Below the pieces are notes generated by a model. The model searched no databases. It was not told where the DNA came from and saw nothing but the letters and a program-made list of their open reading frames with translations. Positions 24,576-39,115 of a stretch of DNA of 64,000 bases are shown here, one piece after another. Within the stretch, counting starts at the first letter, position 1. Each line of letters opens with the position of its first letter. The translations under genes were made by a program, and so were the position numbers. The DNA lies in assembly GCA_019671135.1 (NCBI GenBank), contig JAHRHY010000018.1:620001-684000 (forward strand). The letters are read 5' to 3'. The stretch comes from Linnemannia hyalina (taxonomy: Eukaryota > Mortierellomycota > Mortierellomycetes > Mortierellales > Mortierellaceae).

Positions 24576-25721
24576 CTACTTGACGACGTGGCCGGCAGGA
24601 GAACCCATCTCAATAACAGTATCCTTGCCGCCACCACGCGAGAACCAGCCCTTCTTTGCAGGCTGCTGTTGCTGCTGTTGTTGCTGATGGGCCGATGGTC
24701 CTCCATTCACTCCGTTAAAGTTGGCGAGAGCTTGTTGATGTAACTGTTGGTGGCGGAGGTTGGCTGCTGCTTGAAGTTCGGCCTCGGCGGCCTGTTCAGC
24801 TGCACGCTCGTACAAGTAATCCTCGAACAGCTTGGCGTTCCTCCGGTTCGCCTTGAACAGGAAATCTGCGAAATCTCCTACCACTGGAACCAGACCCATC
24901 TAATTCGTTCCAACGGAAAGGGTTTAGAAAAGTGAGAAAAGGAGGGTGAAAAGGCATGCGTTAGCGTATGTCTCTTGTTCCAATGAAATCAAATGTTCGG
25001 GTATTATTTCCAATGCAATCAAGCGAAAAGCAAAACGAGGGGGGATTTCGTAACAAAAACCGAAATGAGAATGTCAATACTCCTAAGCAAGAACAAGCAA
25101 AGACGTTTCAAGAGGAAACTTACGCCAAAGTCAATGAGCACATTGAAGTACATCTGGTGAGAGAGCGACTTGGGGATATCTGCCTTTTGGGCAGTGTGAA
25201 TCAAGCGCATGGCAATCATCAAGGTGATGCCATCTCCTGCAACGGGGATCAGACCTACGTGAAGGAAGGTTTGCATGAATTTTTGGATTGCTTTCGGTTA
25301 GTGAAAAGGCAAGCACATATTGTAACGGTAAAGAAGAAAAAAGAAAAGAAAACCAAGGATTGGAGAGATTGAGGGAGAGATCTGTGAAGCAAGAAAAAAG
25401 AAAGGAGGGAGGACAAAAACAGAGACTGAGGGTGAAATCCGCAAAAAAAAAAAAAAAAAAGAGAGAAAAAGGAGAGTGGGTAGTATTTCCCTTTCGTTCA
25501 GACTTACCAAGGATGGGATCCAATCCAATCTTCGCAAATCCCAAGTTAATGGCGGTATCAAGGACCTTGGCCCTCTTCTTGACCTGTGCCAAAATCTCAG
25601 CATCACGGGCCGAGAGGACAATCTGTTTCTTCTTGTTTCCGCCGGTGAAGAAGCTCTTGAATTTTGAGCCCTTGGGTTCGACTTGAGCGGGGTGGGAGAT
25701 TTGGTGTTGTGTGGTTGCCAT
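24576..25721 (-). CDS. DUF4112 domain membrane protein
   Basis: Three exons (25721-25508, 25254-25124, 24899-24576) give 222 residues. The DUF4112 core is complete: a basic N-terminal helix ahead of GLDPILGLIPVAGDGITLMI, then ADIPKSLSHQMYFNVLIDF, then GLVPVVGDFADFLFKANRRN. The two G-D/L-x-P-V-x-G-D repeats form two membrane hairpins. Fungal members are small integral membrane proteins of unknown function. The tail has a polyglutamine run (about nine) and ends GHVVK. Exon 1 stays open in frame for another 86 codons upstream to 25,979, but that stretch looks like a translated CT-rich leader, so I chose the ATG before ATTQHQISHPAQ. Confidence 0.88.
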
Positions 25722-26647
25722 GGTTATGGGAGTGGGAGTGGTTGTTGGGAGAGGGGTGTAGGTGTGGGATGAGGAAGTAGGGGAAGAAGAGGAAGAGGAA
25801 GGGGTTGTGAGGAATGAGGGCCAACTATGGACAGGGGTAAGTGAGTGTGCGAATGTGTGGAGGGAGAAGAGGTGTGTGTGTGTGAGTGTGGAGATGAGAG
25901 AGGAATGAGCGAGAGGAAAGAGGAGGAGAGAAAGTGAAGAAGAAGAAAAGAGGAGGGGAATAGAAAAGAGTTTGGTCAATATATAGCTTTGCTTTGCTTT
26001 GCTTTGCCTTGCCTTGCCTTGCTTTTATTTGTTTGAGAGTGTTGCACACTCTTACAACACAATTTCCAGGGTGCAGGAATGCCTTGCTTTGAATTCCTTC
26101 TGCTCTCCCACTGGCTACATCTGGACTAGACTCTCCCTTGCCCCTGTCATTTCCAGTGTCGCATTTCCCGCTATACCATACTTACGTCAAGGTGACCATG
26201 AAAGCATACGAGAAAGGCTAGATCAATAGGAATAGAGCACCCTTTTTTTGGTCAAAAGGTCTATGTCACAGTTGTCGTTTGTTTGGAGATGAACTGTTGG
26301 TTCAAGTTAGATCAATTAGACTGTGATGAGGAATGGAAAGGAAAAGAAAAAAGAAAAAAAAGATGGCCGTGATGAGAAAGCAAAGAGTGCCAAGGGTTAC
26401 GATGGAAGCTCCCAACCAAAGTCCAAGAAAATACAAAAGAAAGGGTGAGGGGGGGAGCACAGAAATAGTTTGCTTTTGGAGTTTTGGGGGAGCCTACATC
26501 TGAGACTTCCCTCCATTCCTTCTTTTCCCACTCTTTTTTTTTTTTTCTTTCACTTTAGAGGGAGTTCAAACCACGAACGACTGCTGGCATGTGTCACAAG
26601 AGGAAAAGGAAAAAGAAGAAAATCTATTTTTTAAACACCCTTCCGCT
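25722..26647. other. Intergenic region
   Basis: It contains the GA-rich (sense CT-rich) leader of the DUF4112 gene, a pentamer run of GCTTT/GCCTT near 25,987-26,024, and A/T-rich sequence leading to the ABCC transporter stop. No gene is recognised. Confidence 0.5.
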
Positions 26648-31952
<5,305 letters not shown>

Positions 31953-33223
31953 GGATAAAGGAGAGAGTAAGGAGAAACTTATGCCATGGAAAGCAGTGCG
32001 TGCTGGAGTGTCCTTGAAGACCGGAAGCAGGAGTGAGAGTGAGAGAAGGGAGATTAGGTCTTTACGAGAAAGGAGAGGTGCGTCCGAAAGTTGGGAATGA
32101 GGAATGAGAAAAGAGAAGAGAGAGAGAGATGGACAAGCTCCTTTTATTTTGAGTGTGGCGAGTGTGACAGTTTCGATGCCTTAATTGCTCCTCACCCGCC
32201 GTCCCTCTGTCCCTTTCACCCTCTGCTTTTCCCTTCGTTTGTTGGTTCATTCACGGATTAAGTTCTGCGGGATAGCATTAGAGTCGATCAGAGACGGCGT
32301 GGTTCTCCCTGGGAAGGAGTCAGCCAATAGTACCCATTCGTTATCATCCTCTTTCTTTGCACGGACTTTGGTTCTCACAACGACTTGCTGTCGTATCTCA
32401 CCTTTCTCTCTGTGTCATCGCTTTTCTCAACAAACATTCGCTCGAGTCATGGTCATAAAAAAAAATGAATGTTTTGACACACGGGTGACTCCACAACTTT
32501 TGTCTGCTGAACACAAGTTCACACGAACAAAAGAAAAGGCAATGCTGCGGGCGAGCGGCGGATATGAACAAACGCCGAGACTATCAACACCTTGAGTCAC
32601 ACAACAAACAGCAACAATGCATCCTACAGCTTTCTTTCTAAATATGGTGAAGTCCTTGATGTGAACGCCGCGTCTCTGTGTGCTCAATTCTACTCTACTT
32701 TGACATCATGAATACGAGATAAACGCTTCCTTGAAGTTGAATTAAGACACCCATGCTATACGCAGCAGGGGTCATGATTCAGAAGGGTATGCATTCTTGG
32801 GCGTTCATGAATCATAATAATCATAACACATTTCAAACTATTCTTTGATTTCTTTGACACTTTGTTTATTTTTTCCTTCAACTACTGTACAAACATTGGC
32901 GACAAATGAGGGAAAGAGGAGGAAGAAAGAGAGGGGAAGGGATATCGAACTTCTCGTAGACGACATCGGTAAATAGATAGTTACCGTGCGTGAGTAAAGG
33001 TGCTTTTAATCTTTGCCGTGAAAAAAAAATAGCCTGCGATGGTATCTACAACGTTGTAGACCGCTGGTCATTAGAGTATCGGCATGGTGTGTGTGTGTGT
33101 GTGTGTGTGTGGGAAGGGAATGGAAAGGGGAGACAAGACATTACCATAATGAGAGAAATACCTGGAAAAGTCCTAATTTATTCATTTCTCGAACCGATGA
33201 TGGGTCTACAATAAGGCACTTAC
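31953..33223. other. Upstream region of the ABCC gene; 3' flank of the snoRNA host
   Basis: No gene is recognised. There is a (GT)n run at about 33,086-33,111. A minus-strand AATAAA-like signal (plus TTTATT, about 33,177) lies just past the last splice-like site of the snoRNA host and could mark its 3' end. Confidence 0.45.
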
Positions 33224-33759
33224 CTAAGAAACAAGTTCAAAGAGAATGAGAAAAAAACGTTAGAAAACGATTCAAAAACAAAAAAACGCTCAACCGTTCA
33301 CAAGAAGTAGTGTTCAATATGAAGGAGTCAGGAGCTAGTTTTAATCTTTAGATGCATAGAAAAGTCAATCCACCGCCAGAACCCAGGACAACCATCTTAA
33401 CTGTCAACGACCCAAAAGAGAAAAAAGCCCTTCCCTTCCATGCTAAAATCAAACGATACCAAGATCCGCTTTTAACGCATCGAAGCAGGTCTAGAGACCC
33501 ACTAATGCCCACTCAATCTCTCAGAAGAGAGAAAAAGATGAACACCCACTGCACTTGACGAGGAACTACTGTTCCCCCAGAGAGCACAGCCCCAACACTC
33601 ACGAAATCAAGTTCCGCAAATCATAACACGAAAAAGAAGAACCTCCTCCACTTCAAATGGCCACCAACAACGACGATCGAGAGGAAAACTGACAATGAAA
33701 AGACTCCCACCTCCCCATCACATGAGCCAACGCATCAGTCAAGAAAACCTCGAAAGAAT

Positions 33760-33830
33760 TGCCAACCCACGATCAGAAAGAAATGTAGCGTCTTCGTAGA
33801 ATGGATTTAACTAGTTTTCATCATTTGGCA
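33760..33830 (-). ncRNA. Box C/D snoRNA, target unassigned
   Basis: C box ATGATGA (plus 33818-33824) and D box CTGA (33773-33776) lie 41 nt apart. They are enclosed by a perfect 6-bp terminal stem, TGCCAA with TTGGCA. The sequence before the D box, complementary to AAAGAAATGTAGCG, has no rRNA target I can recall. An internal segment is complementary to GAATGGATT, found in a conserved 25S helix, with a bulge beyond it. It lies in the last intron of the host. Confidence 0.65.
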
Positions 33831-34042
33831 TATTGATGTTGAAAGGAATGGGGAATAAGATGGAAGAAAAGAATGGAGACAATGCATACCTTGTATAATA
33901 ATGGAGACCAGACAGATCGAAGCTTGACTTCACATGCCATTGGAGAACAATCTAAAGTCGAGATGATAACAGACAGAACTGGTTAGATACGCGACTCGAG
34001 AAACATCATGAAATGCAAATACAATAGCTGTATGCGGATGTG

Positions 34043-34123
34043 AAGGGTATCAGAGATCAAGTTTGTCTTCTCAATTGAGTCAGATGAAACACGGATGATC
34101 GAATTAGACATCATATTGCCCTT
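34043..34123 (-). ncRNA. Box C/D snoRNA, snR39/snR59/U32-like (25S Am807)
   Basis: C box ATGATGT (34108-34114), D' box CTGA (34080-34083) and D box CTGA (34050-34053) are closed by the stem AAGGG/CCCTT. Upstream of D' the guide is complementary to TGAAACACGGA (34085-34095), a conserved 25S/28S sequence. The fifth nucleotide falls on the second A of TGAA, which I place at yeast A807, the site served by snR39 and snR59. The D-box guide is unassigned. Confidence 0.82.
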
Positions 34124-34320
34124 CCATAACATGGTGTTGCGAGGATGGAGATATGGACACTTACAAAAGTTGTTCAACATGGCAACACGCTTGACGAACG
34201 CGAGCAGACAGACACTAAAGAGGCTAGCATATGATAGACTGGAAGAAGAGAGAAAATACGTTAATGATCAGATCCAAAGCATCAACGCATCGTATTACTT
34301 TGAATGCCATGAGAAGCTTT

Positions 34321-34421
34321 CGAGTAAATGGATCAGAATAGTTTTGGTATAAAAGGGTTATCCACCACGGTCTCAGGTCGGAAGCAGAACTGAATAATTG
34401 TGTCATCACTTTAGATACTCG
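34321..34421 (-). ncRNA. Box C/D snoRNA, snR61/U38-like (25S Am1133), copy B
   Basis: C box GTGATGA (34403-34409) and D box CTGA (34333-34336) are closed by an external stem CGAGTA/TACTCG. A degenerate D' box CCGA (34378-34381) is preceded by a guide complementary to AAGCAGAACTG (34382-34392), conserved in 25S/28S rRNA. The fifth position falls on the A that snR61 and human U38 methylate. The D-side guide is complementary to TTTTGGTA, the rRNA segment directly upstream. Confidence 0.85.
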
Positions 34422-34659
34422 GGGAGCGCCAAGGGTAAGAGGAGGATGAAAGGGGATGGGATGACTTACGCTTTGTGTCTGCTTGACGCGGCATGCATGC
34501 GAATGACATATGCCAATTGAAGGTGTTGCTCAACCTGAAAGAAAATTTAAAAAAAATTGATGAAACTTCGTTAGAATATCATTCAAAAGAGCGCGCACTT
34601 ATTCAGTGAAAGTCGCTGGTTGCTCTCTTCTCTTCGTCGTCATTGAAAGGCGAACGAAT

Positions 34660-34755
34660 CGATAGATCAGAATATGTTTTGGTATAAAAGGGTTATCCAC
34701 CACGGTCTCAGGTCGGAAGCAGAACTGAATAAATTGTGTCATCACTTTAGACGAA
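34660..34755 (-). ncRNA. Box C/D snoRNA, snR61/U38-like (25S Am1133), copy A
   Basis: C box GTGATGA (34739-34745), D box CTGA (34667-34670), degenerate D' CCGA and the guide AAGCAGAACTG complement (34717-34727) are all as in copy B. The two copies are nearly identical over about 78 nt (two single-base indels) and differ outside it. The flanks still offer a short external stem (GGCGA/TCGCC), different in sequence from that of copy B. Confidence 0.85.
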
Positions 34756-34983
34756 CGGTCGCCAATGTCGAAGGAAAGAGAAAGAGTAGGTGGACGCGTT
34801 GGAAGGAGAAAACTTACAAATGACGATTGATATCGCTCACGACTTAATGTCAGACCCGATCAAATAGACGCCGATTGAAGTAACATCTGGAAGATAAAAA
34901 GATAGAAAAGAACGATGAGGGTTAACATCTCTTTTCTTGCACTGTTGAATAGGTTCAATGTTACCACAACAAGAGTTGAAGGT

Positions 34984-35074
34984 CAATTGATGAATCGTCA
35001 GATGGTAGTGCATGTTTCATTTGCTCAGGTGCTCACTAGGAAACGGTATGGAGATATCCTCATTCGAATCAATG
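34984..35074 (-). ncRNA. Box C/D snoRNA, snR55/U33-like (18S Um1269)
   Basis: D box CTGA (34998-35001) is preceded by the guide CATGCACTACCAT, the same string I remember before the D box of human U33 (SNORD33). It pairs with the conserved 18S segment GGTGGTGCATG with one G-U pair. The fifth nucleotide (35006) faces the U that is yeast Um1269. The C box is imperfect (ATGAGGA, 35057-35063). A TTGAT/ATCAA stem closes the element. Confidence 0.82.
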
Positions 35075-35346
35075 ATCCTCGTTGTTGAGAAGGGTGAAGG
35101 GAAGAGAGTGGGTTGGTTGACTTACCAAAAGAGAAAACTGATCGAAGATCAGAACTGAATCAAGATCCATTCCTTTTTCTTTCCAGATTCCGATCAAGTG
35201 AATTCCGTTCCATGGCGAAATGAAAAACAGCTCGAGTCGAGATCTACATTCAGCAAAGAACAAAAAGCAAAAAGTCGCGTTAGGAGACTGAAGTTTTGAC
35301 CGCGAATATGTAGTTCCTTCCTCTTTGCAAAGAGGAGTATGAGAGG

Positions 35347-35467
35347 GTGTTTTGACTTTTGAGTGGTCAGAAACGAGGAATTCCATTTGTTTACGAAAGA
35401 TCCACATCGTGTATTCGGGGTATCATTTTACGTACAACTTTTCATCAGATGAAGCCGATCAAAACAC
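35347..35467 (-). ncRNA. Box C/D snoRNA, snR57-like (18S Gm1572)
   Basis: C box CTGATGA (35442-35448) and D box CTGA (35367-35370) are closed by a 9-bp external stem, GTGTTTTGA with TCAAAACAC. The D-box guide is complementary to AACGAGGAATTCC (35372-35384), a universally conserved 18S sequence. The fifth nucleotide (35375) is the G I place at yeast G1572, methylated under snR57. It lies in the first host intron. Confidence 0.84.
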
Positions 35468-35609
35468 GCGCGCACGCACTCTTGTAAAGATGAGGATGGA
35501 AGATAGGGGTCACTGACTACTTACCAAGAAAAAAGAAGAGGTAATGGTGTGGGGGAGTGGGTTGAAGAAGAGAAGAAGAGAAAAGAAAACAACCACGAGA
35601 AAATTTTTT

Positions 35610-35615
35610 TTTATA
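35610..35615 (-). promoter_or_regulatory. TATA box of the snoRNA host gene
   Basis: TATAAA on the minus strand inside ACATATAAAAAAAAAT. A pyrimidine-rich first exon begins about 25-35 bp downstream, where a start site would be expected. Confidence 0.6.
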
Positions 35616-35903
35616 TGTGTTGATATGTGACCACTATTCGAAGCTCCCATTATCGCCGCTGCTGTGTGCACTCACTCAAAGTCAAACTCAGCACTGGAAC
35701 ACGACCGAGACCTGAACTCCGTCAGACGCGAGTCGCTCCTTTGTCGTGGTATCTCCCCATTCCTGCTGGCGCTCCAACGGTGCCTCATATGATGAGTTCC
35801 TTGTCTCCTCACTATACATCGAGATTGTCAGCTTCTCTAACCAAGATAAAACCGATTTAAAAATGTTCTCCTCAAATTCCTCCGGCTTATCATCCTGATA
35901 ACA

Positions 35904-37312
35904 CTAAAAGATCTCGATCGTCTCCAGCCAGGGTCCGGTGGACTCTTCTTGCAGACAGTGAGACCATGCCTGGCTTGGACCCCATTCGTTAGTAGAGCGA
36001 GGCATTCCTGTCCCTGTTTTGACCCGTCCTAACCCTTCGAAAACCTCAAATCCAAGCAAAGGCGTGCGAACGACAAGGTGCTTGAGGCGAGGTTTGGACT
36101 TCAGCATGGGGTTAAATTTGATAGCGCTCTCCTCGGACATGGGTTTACTGAAGTTTGGTCTTAATAACTCCAAGTTCGAGAGTGCTCAGGGAAATGGATG
36201 GATGAGGTGAGACGTTTCCTGGCGCAAAATTCAGAAACGCCCATGCGGAGTGGCACTTGAGCGTCAGGCATTCGAGATCTTGGAGACACTTGGCTCGAAG
36301 ACGCGCGATCATTTCCATCTGCTTCATAATACCGTGTTTCAGCTCTGTGAAAGTAAACTGCTTTGAATCGATTCCGTCCTGCAATCTTTGAAAACCCGTC
36401 AACGAGATCAGTGGGTGACCCTCGACTCAGATCCAGCAAGATCAAGTACCATCAACGGGAGGAGTACCAACAAATCGTCTACAGTTCCAAAGTGGAGCGC
36501 GAACGACTTGACAGAGAGGGGGGTCGCAACAAAGTCAGTATTTTGTTGATCCGACAATGGCTCTGTAAGGTTCCGTCCTCCAACAGTCAGCCTCTCGAGG
36601 TTTGGGAAATATCTGTTGAGTCGACAGATCACCTCCAACGACAGACGCATGTCCGCAAGGTCGAGGTGCGTCAGCTTTGTCGAGGTAACGCCATCGATCA
36701 CAAACCCACCACCCTCCAACTCAGGGATGTCATCGAACGTGTTATCGTTACTCGATATGATGCCGGGAAAGGCCAGCCGCTCCAAGCTTGGGAAGATGTC
36801 GCGCACGAGATTGGCGATGGTAGACCATCAAACTATAGTCTGTCCATGTTATCAATTGGTCTGACATGAAGGGAGGTGACTTGAGAAAAGGCGGTTCTCT
36901 CGCTGCTGTCTGGCTCTCGATGAGTTCCTGTCAGGAACCAAGGGTCCCACTCCTGGCGCTCCTCTGTCATAACAGTGAGAGTTAGCTGGTTGAATCGGTG
37001 CTCGAGTGCGTACCCAATGCTGAAAATTGCGTCAAGGTTCATGTGTGAGTATGCAGCCATATGAGGCTTGGTGGTGCGGGAGTAGGAGACATAGATGTCC
37101 AGGTGTTCGAGTGCAGTAAAAGTCGATTGGATGACGGAACAGTACTTGGCGTCGTGTTGGGCGACTCGGACAGACCACATTATGTCCTGGAGCGTCGGAG
37201 ATCTCTGACCCCTATGCGAACAGAGTTGTCGGGGTATAAGGGGGAAGTAAGGATGGCAGACCTTGACAGAGATGAGTCGATTAAAAAAGAGAAATTGCAG
37301 TCTTATTTTCAC
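35904..37312 (-). pseudogene. Decayed F-box/LRR-type gene
   Basis: Four consecutive minus-strand segments in different frames read as parts of one leucine-rich-repeat protein: about 37312-36833 (ALEHLDIYVSYSR, FNQLTLTVMTEE), 36830-36408 (IFPSLERLAFPG, LTHLDLADMRLSLEVICRL), 36440-36150 (CLQDLECLTLKCHSAW) and 36173-35904 (KPRLKHLVVRTPLLGFEVFEG, then WLETIEIF at the stop). The joins are separated by a few bases with no room for introns, so at least three frameshifts or stops are present. The style matches the C-terminal part of the F-box protein family common in Mortierellaceae. No intact F-box is visible upstream. It is read in the same direction as the snoRNA host and ends about 300 bp before its promoter. 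Confidence 0.75.
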
Positions 37313-39115
37313 GATGGTGATAGTTGCTTTTGGACGTCAAATCCAATTGACGTTCAGTCCATGCAAGGCGGCGATGAGAGCACGTTGTGCTACAGGGATA
37401 GATAAAAACGGAAGAGTGACACGCGTCTTTCTATTAGTGTACTGACCCAACCCGTTTTTATTAGGCGTAGCTATGCTTGGTGTTGGTGTGCCTGGTTCCT
37501 TCTCGCGTACAAGGGCGTGATCTTGAGCAAGTACGGGTGCTTTTACATATCTGTTTCTTCCTCCACAGGAATCACTGGTAGCTGTTTACGTCCCTAGGAG
37601 CACAGACAGAGCAGGTGGAGAACAAAGCATCTCTCGGCTGAATCAACCACACCCAACCAAAAGCAAGTATGTCAACGTTTCTCTCTTCCCCTTTCCTATT
37701 CAGGTACCAATATTCACGTTTCCACTCGTTTTCTATTTTTCCATTTGCCCATCATGCACTCCTCAGGACTAAGGCGATATCTGGTAACGGATGTGAACAA
37801 TAAGTAACAAAAAAAAGGAGAGCACGCGTTGTGGTCACTGACTGACCTTACCCCTTCTTTTTTTTATTTTTTATTTTTCTGTTCTTCTCTCTTGTCCTCT
37901 TCTCGGTGAACGAACAGTAGGAGGTAACAGATGATCGACCTTGTGACAACAGTGGGCGTGGAGGAAGAGTAAAATGGAGCGGAGCAGGGTAAAAGGGGTT
38001 GAAGAAGGGAGGATCAGAACTCAGGGACGGAATACATGAATACATGTGCCTGGATGATGATGAGCGTGCATGCATACAAATGCGATGCACTGACATAAAG
38101 TACATACCTCTTCAATCTCTTGGGCTGTCCGTGTGAATGAAAAAAAAATCAACAAACGGGAACAGGGAACATGAACATGAACAAGAAACGAGAGGCGAGG
38201 TGGCCACTTGAACATCTCTCCTGACCTAAAGAAGTTCAAAATAAACTTTACTCTTCTTTCTTGCCTTCTCCTCCTTCGCTACTACTGTTAAATGGATGAT
38301 GGACTGGAGGTTAGCAACATAGGGGTCAGAAACAAAAAGGACGACATGCATCTCGTTCAATCTACGCCAAATAAGAAACAAGCAGGCATGCCCTCCTTGA
38401 TGGTCGAGGAGGTGTTCTATTGTCAATTGGTCAAGCCATTGTCGTTGTGGGTGACGAAGACGAGAGGGATTGTATTTGCCCTGGCACTCACTCTTTCTAC
38501 CAGCCAGTACACTAGTCGACTAAAAGTGAGCTGATGAAATAACAGTAACAATGGGACAATAACAAACAGAAATGGGCATTGGACACGGTGGAGGTCATGT
38601 CTGTCCGAGGGAAGCCCCTTTGTTGTCTCCTTCCCCTTCCTCATCCCCGTGGTCCCCTCATCCCCCCCCCCCCCTTCTTCCCCTTTCAAACTGCATGTCC
38701 CTATTTCTTGCCTTCTTTCTAACTGCAGTTGGGCGCTTTGTTTAAAAGGCGAGCGATCAAGGCGCGAAATAGTTTCACTAACAGTCAAAAAAGTTCATCC
38801 TTTCCTCCTCTTCTCCCCTTACTCCCTGTCTTTCTTTCTTTCTCACTGACCATTTAATCTTCCAACCCTCAATTACTTCACGTTCTTTCTCCTTTGCTGA
38901 AACGTATAACAAAAAAAAAACTACTGCCAGAGCACTCTTTACTATCCTCTCAGCAGATCAACGGAAAATCATTTCTCTCTCTCTCCACAGTTCTTAGCAC
39001 TTTCTCTATACAAACCTCACCTTTCCCTTCTCTTCTTCTCCCCACTTACGAAGTCAACAAAAAAAACCATCCCCCCTCTCTTCAACCACCACCACCGACA
39101 CATTACTTTTCAGCC
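37313..39115. other. Intergenic region
   Basis: No gene is recognised. A C-run (about 38,659-38,675) and CT-rich sequence lead into the PH-domain gene. The frame of that gene remains open upstream to 38,894, but the residues are those of a translated pyrimidine-rich leader. Confidence 0.5.

Larger units (their letters stand above)
33224..35595 (-). ncRNA. Spliced non-coding host gene for intronic box C/D snoRNAs
   Basis: Small exons are bounded by strong minus-strand splice sites: first exon ending at 35525, then 35243-35126, 34886-34818, 34534-34470, 34238-34165 and 33951-33890, and an undefined 3' exon. Donors are GTAAGT (one GTATGC) and acceptors are polypyrimidine-AG. Each intron, 210-290 bp, contains one box C/D snoRNA roughly in its middle. 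The exons do not form a conserved reading frame; they are short, differ from each other and contain stops. The first exon is a run of pyrimidines (CTCTTCTTCTCTTCTTC) just downstream of a TATA box, like the 5'TOP leaders of animal snoRNA host genes. The end points are approximate. This is a novel call from structure; the snoRNAs themselves are the stronger evidence. Confidence 0.8.

Noticed and set aside
25722..25979. In-frame 86-codon extension of the DUF4112 protein with a hydrophobic start
   Set aside because: It is a translated CT-rich leader (Ser, Leu, Thr, Pro); the DUF4112 core and the downstream ATG fit the family without it.
34095..34352. 85-codon plus-strand frame across the snoRNA host
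   Set aside because: It runs antisense through two introns, one exon and a snoRNA; the minus-strand splice sites and C/D boxes explain the conservation.
38894..39115. In-frame upstream extension of the PH-domain protein
   Set aside because: Pyrimidine-rich leader sequence; the ATG at 39116 begins the acidic, family-like N-terminus.
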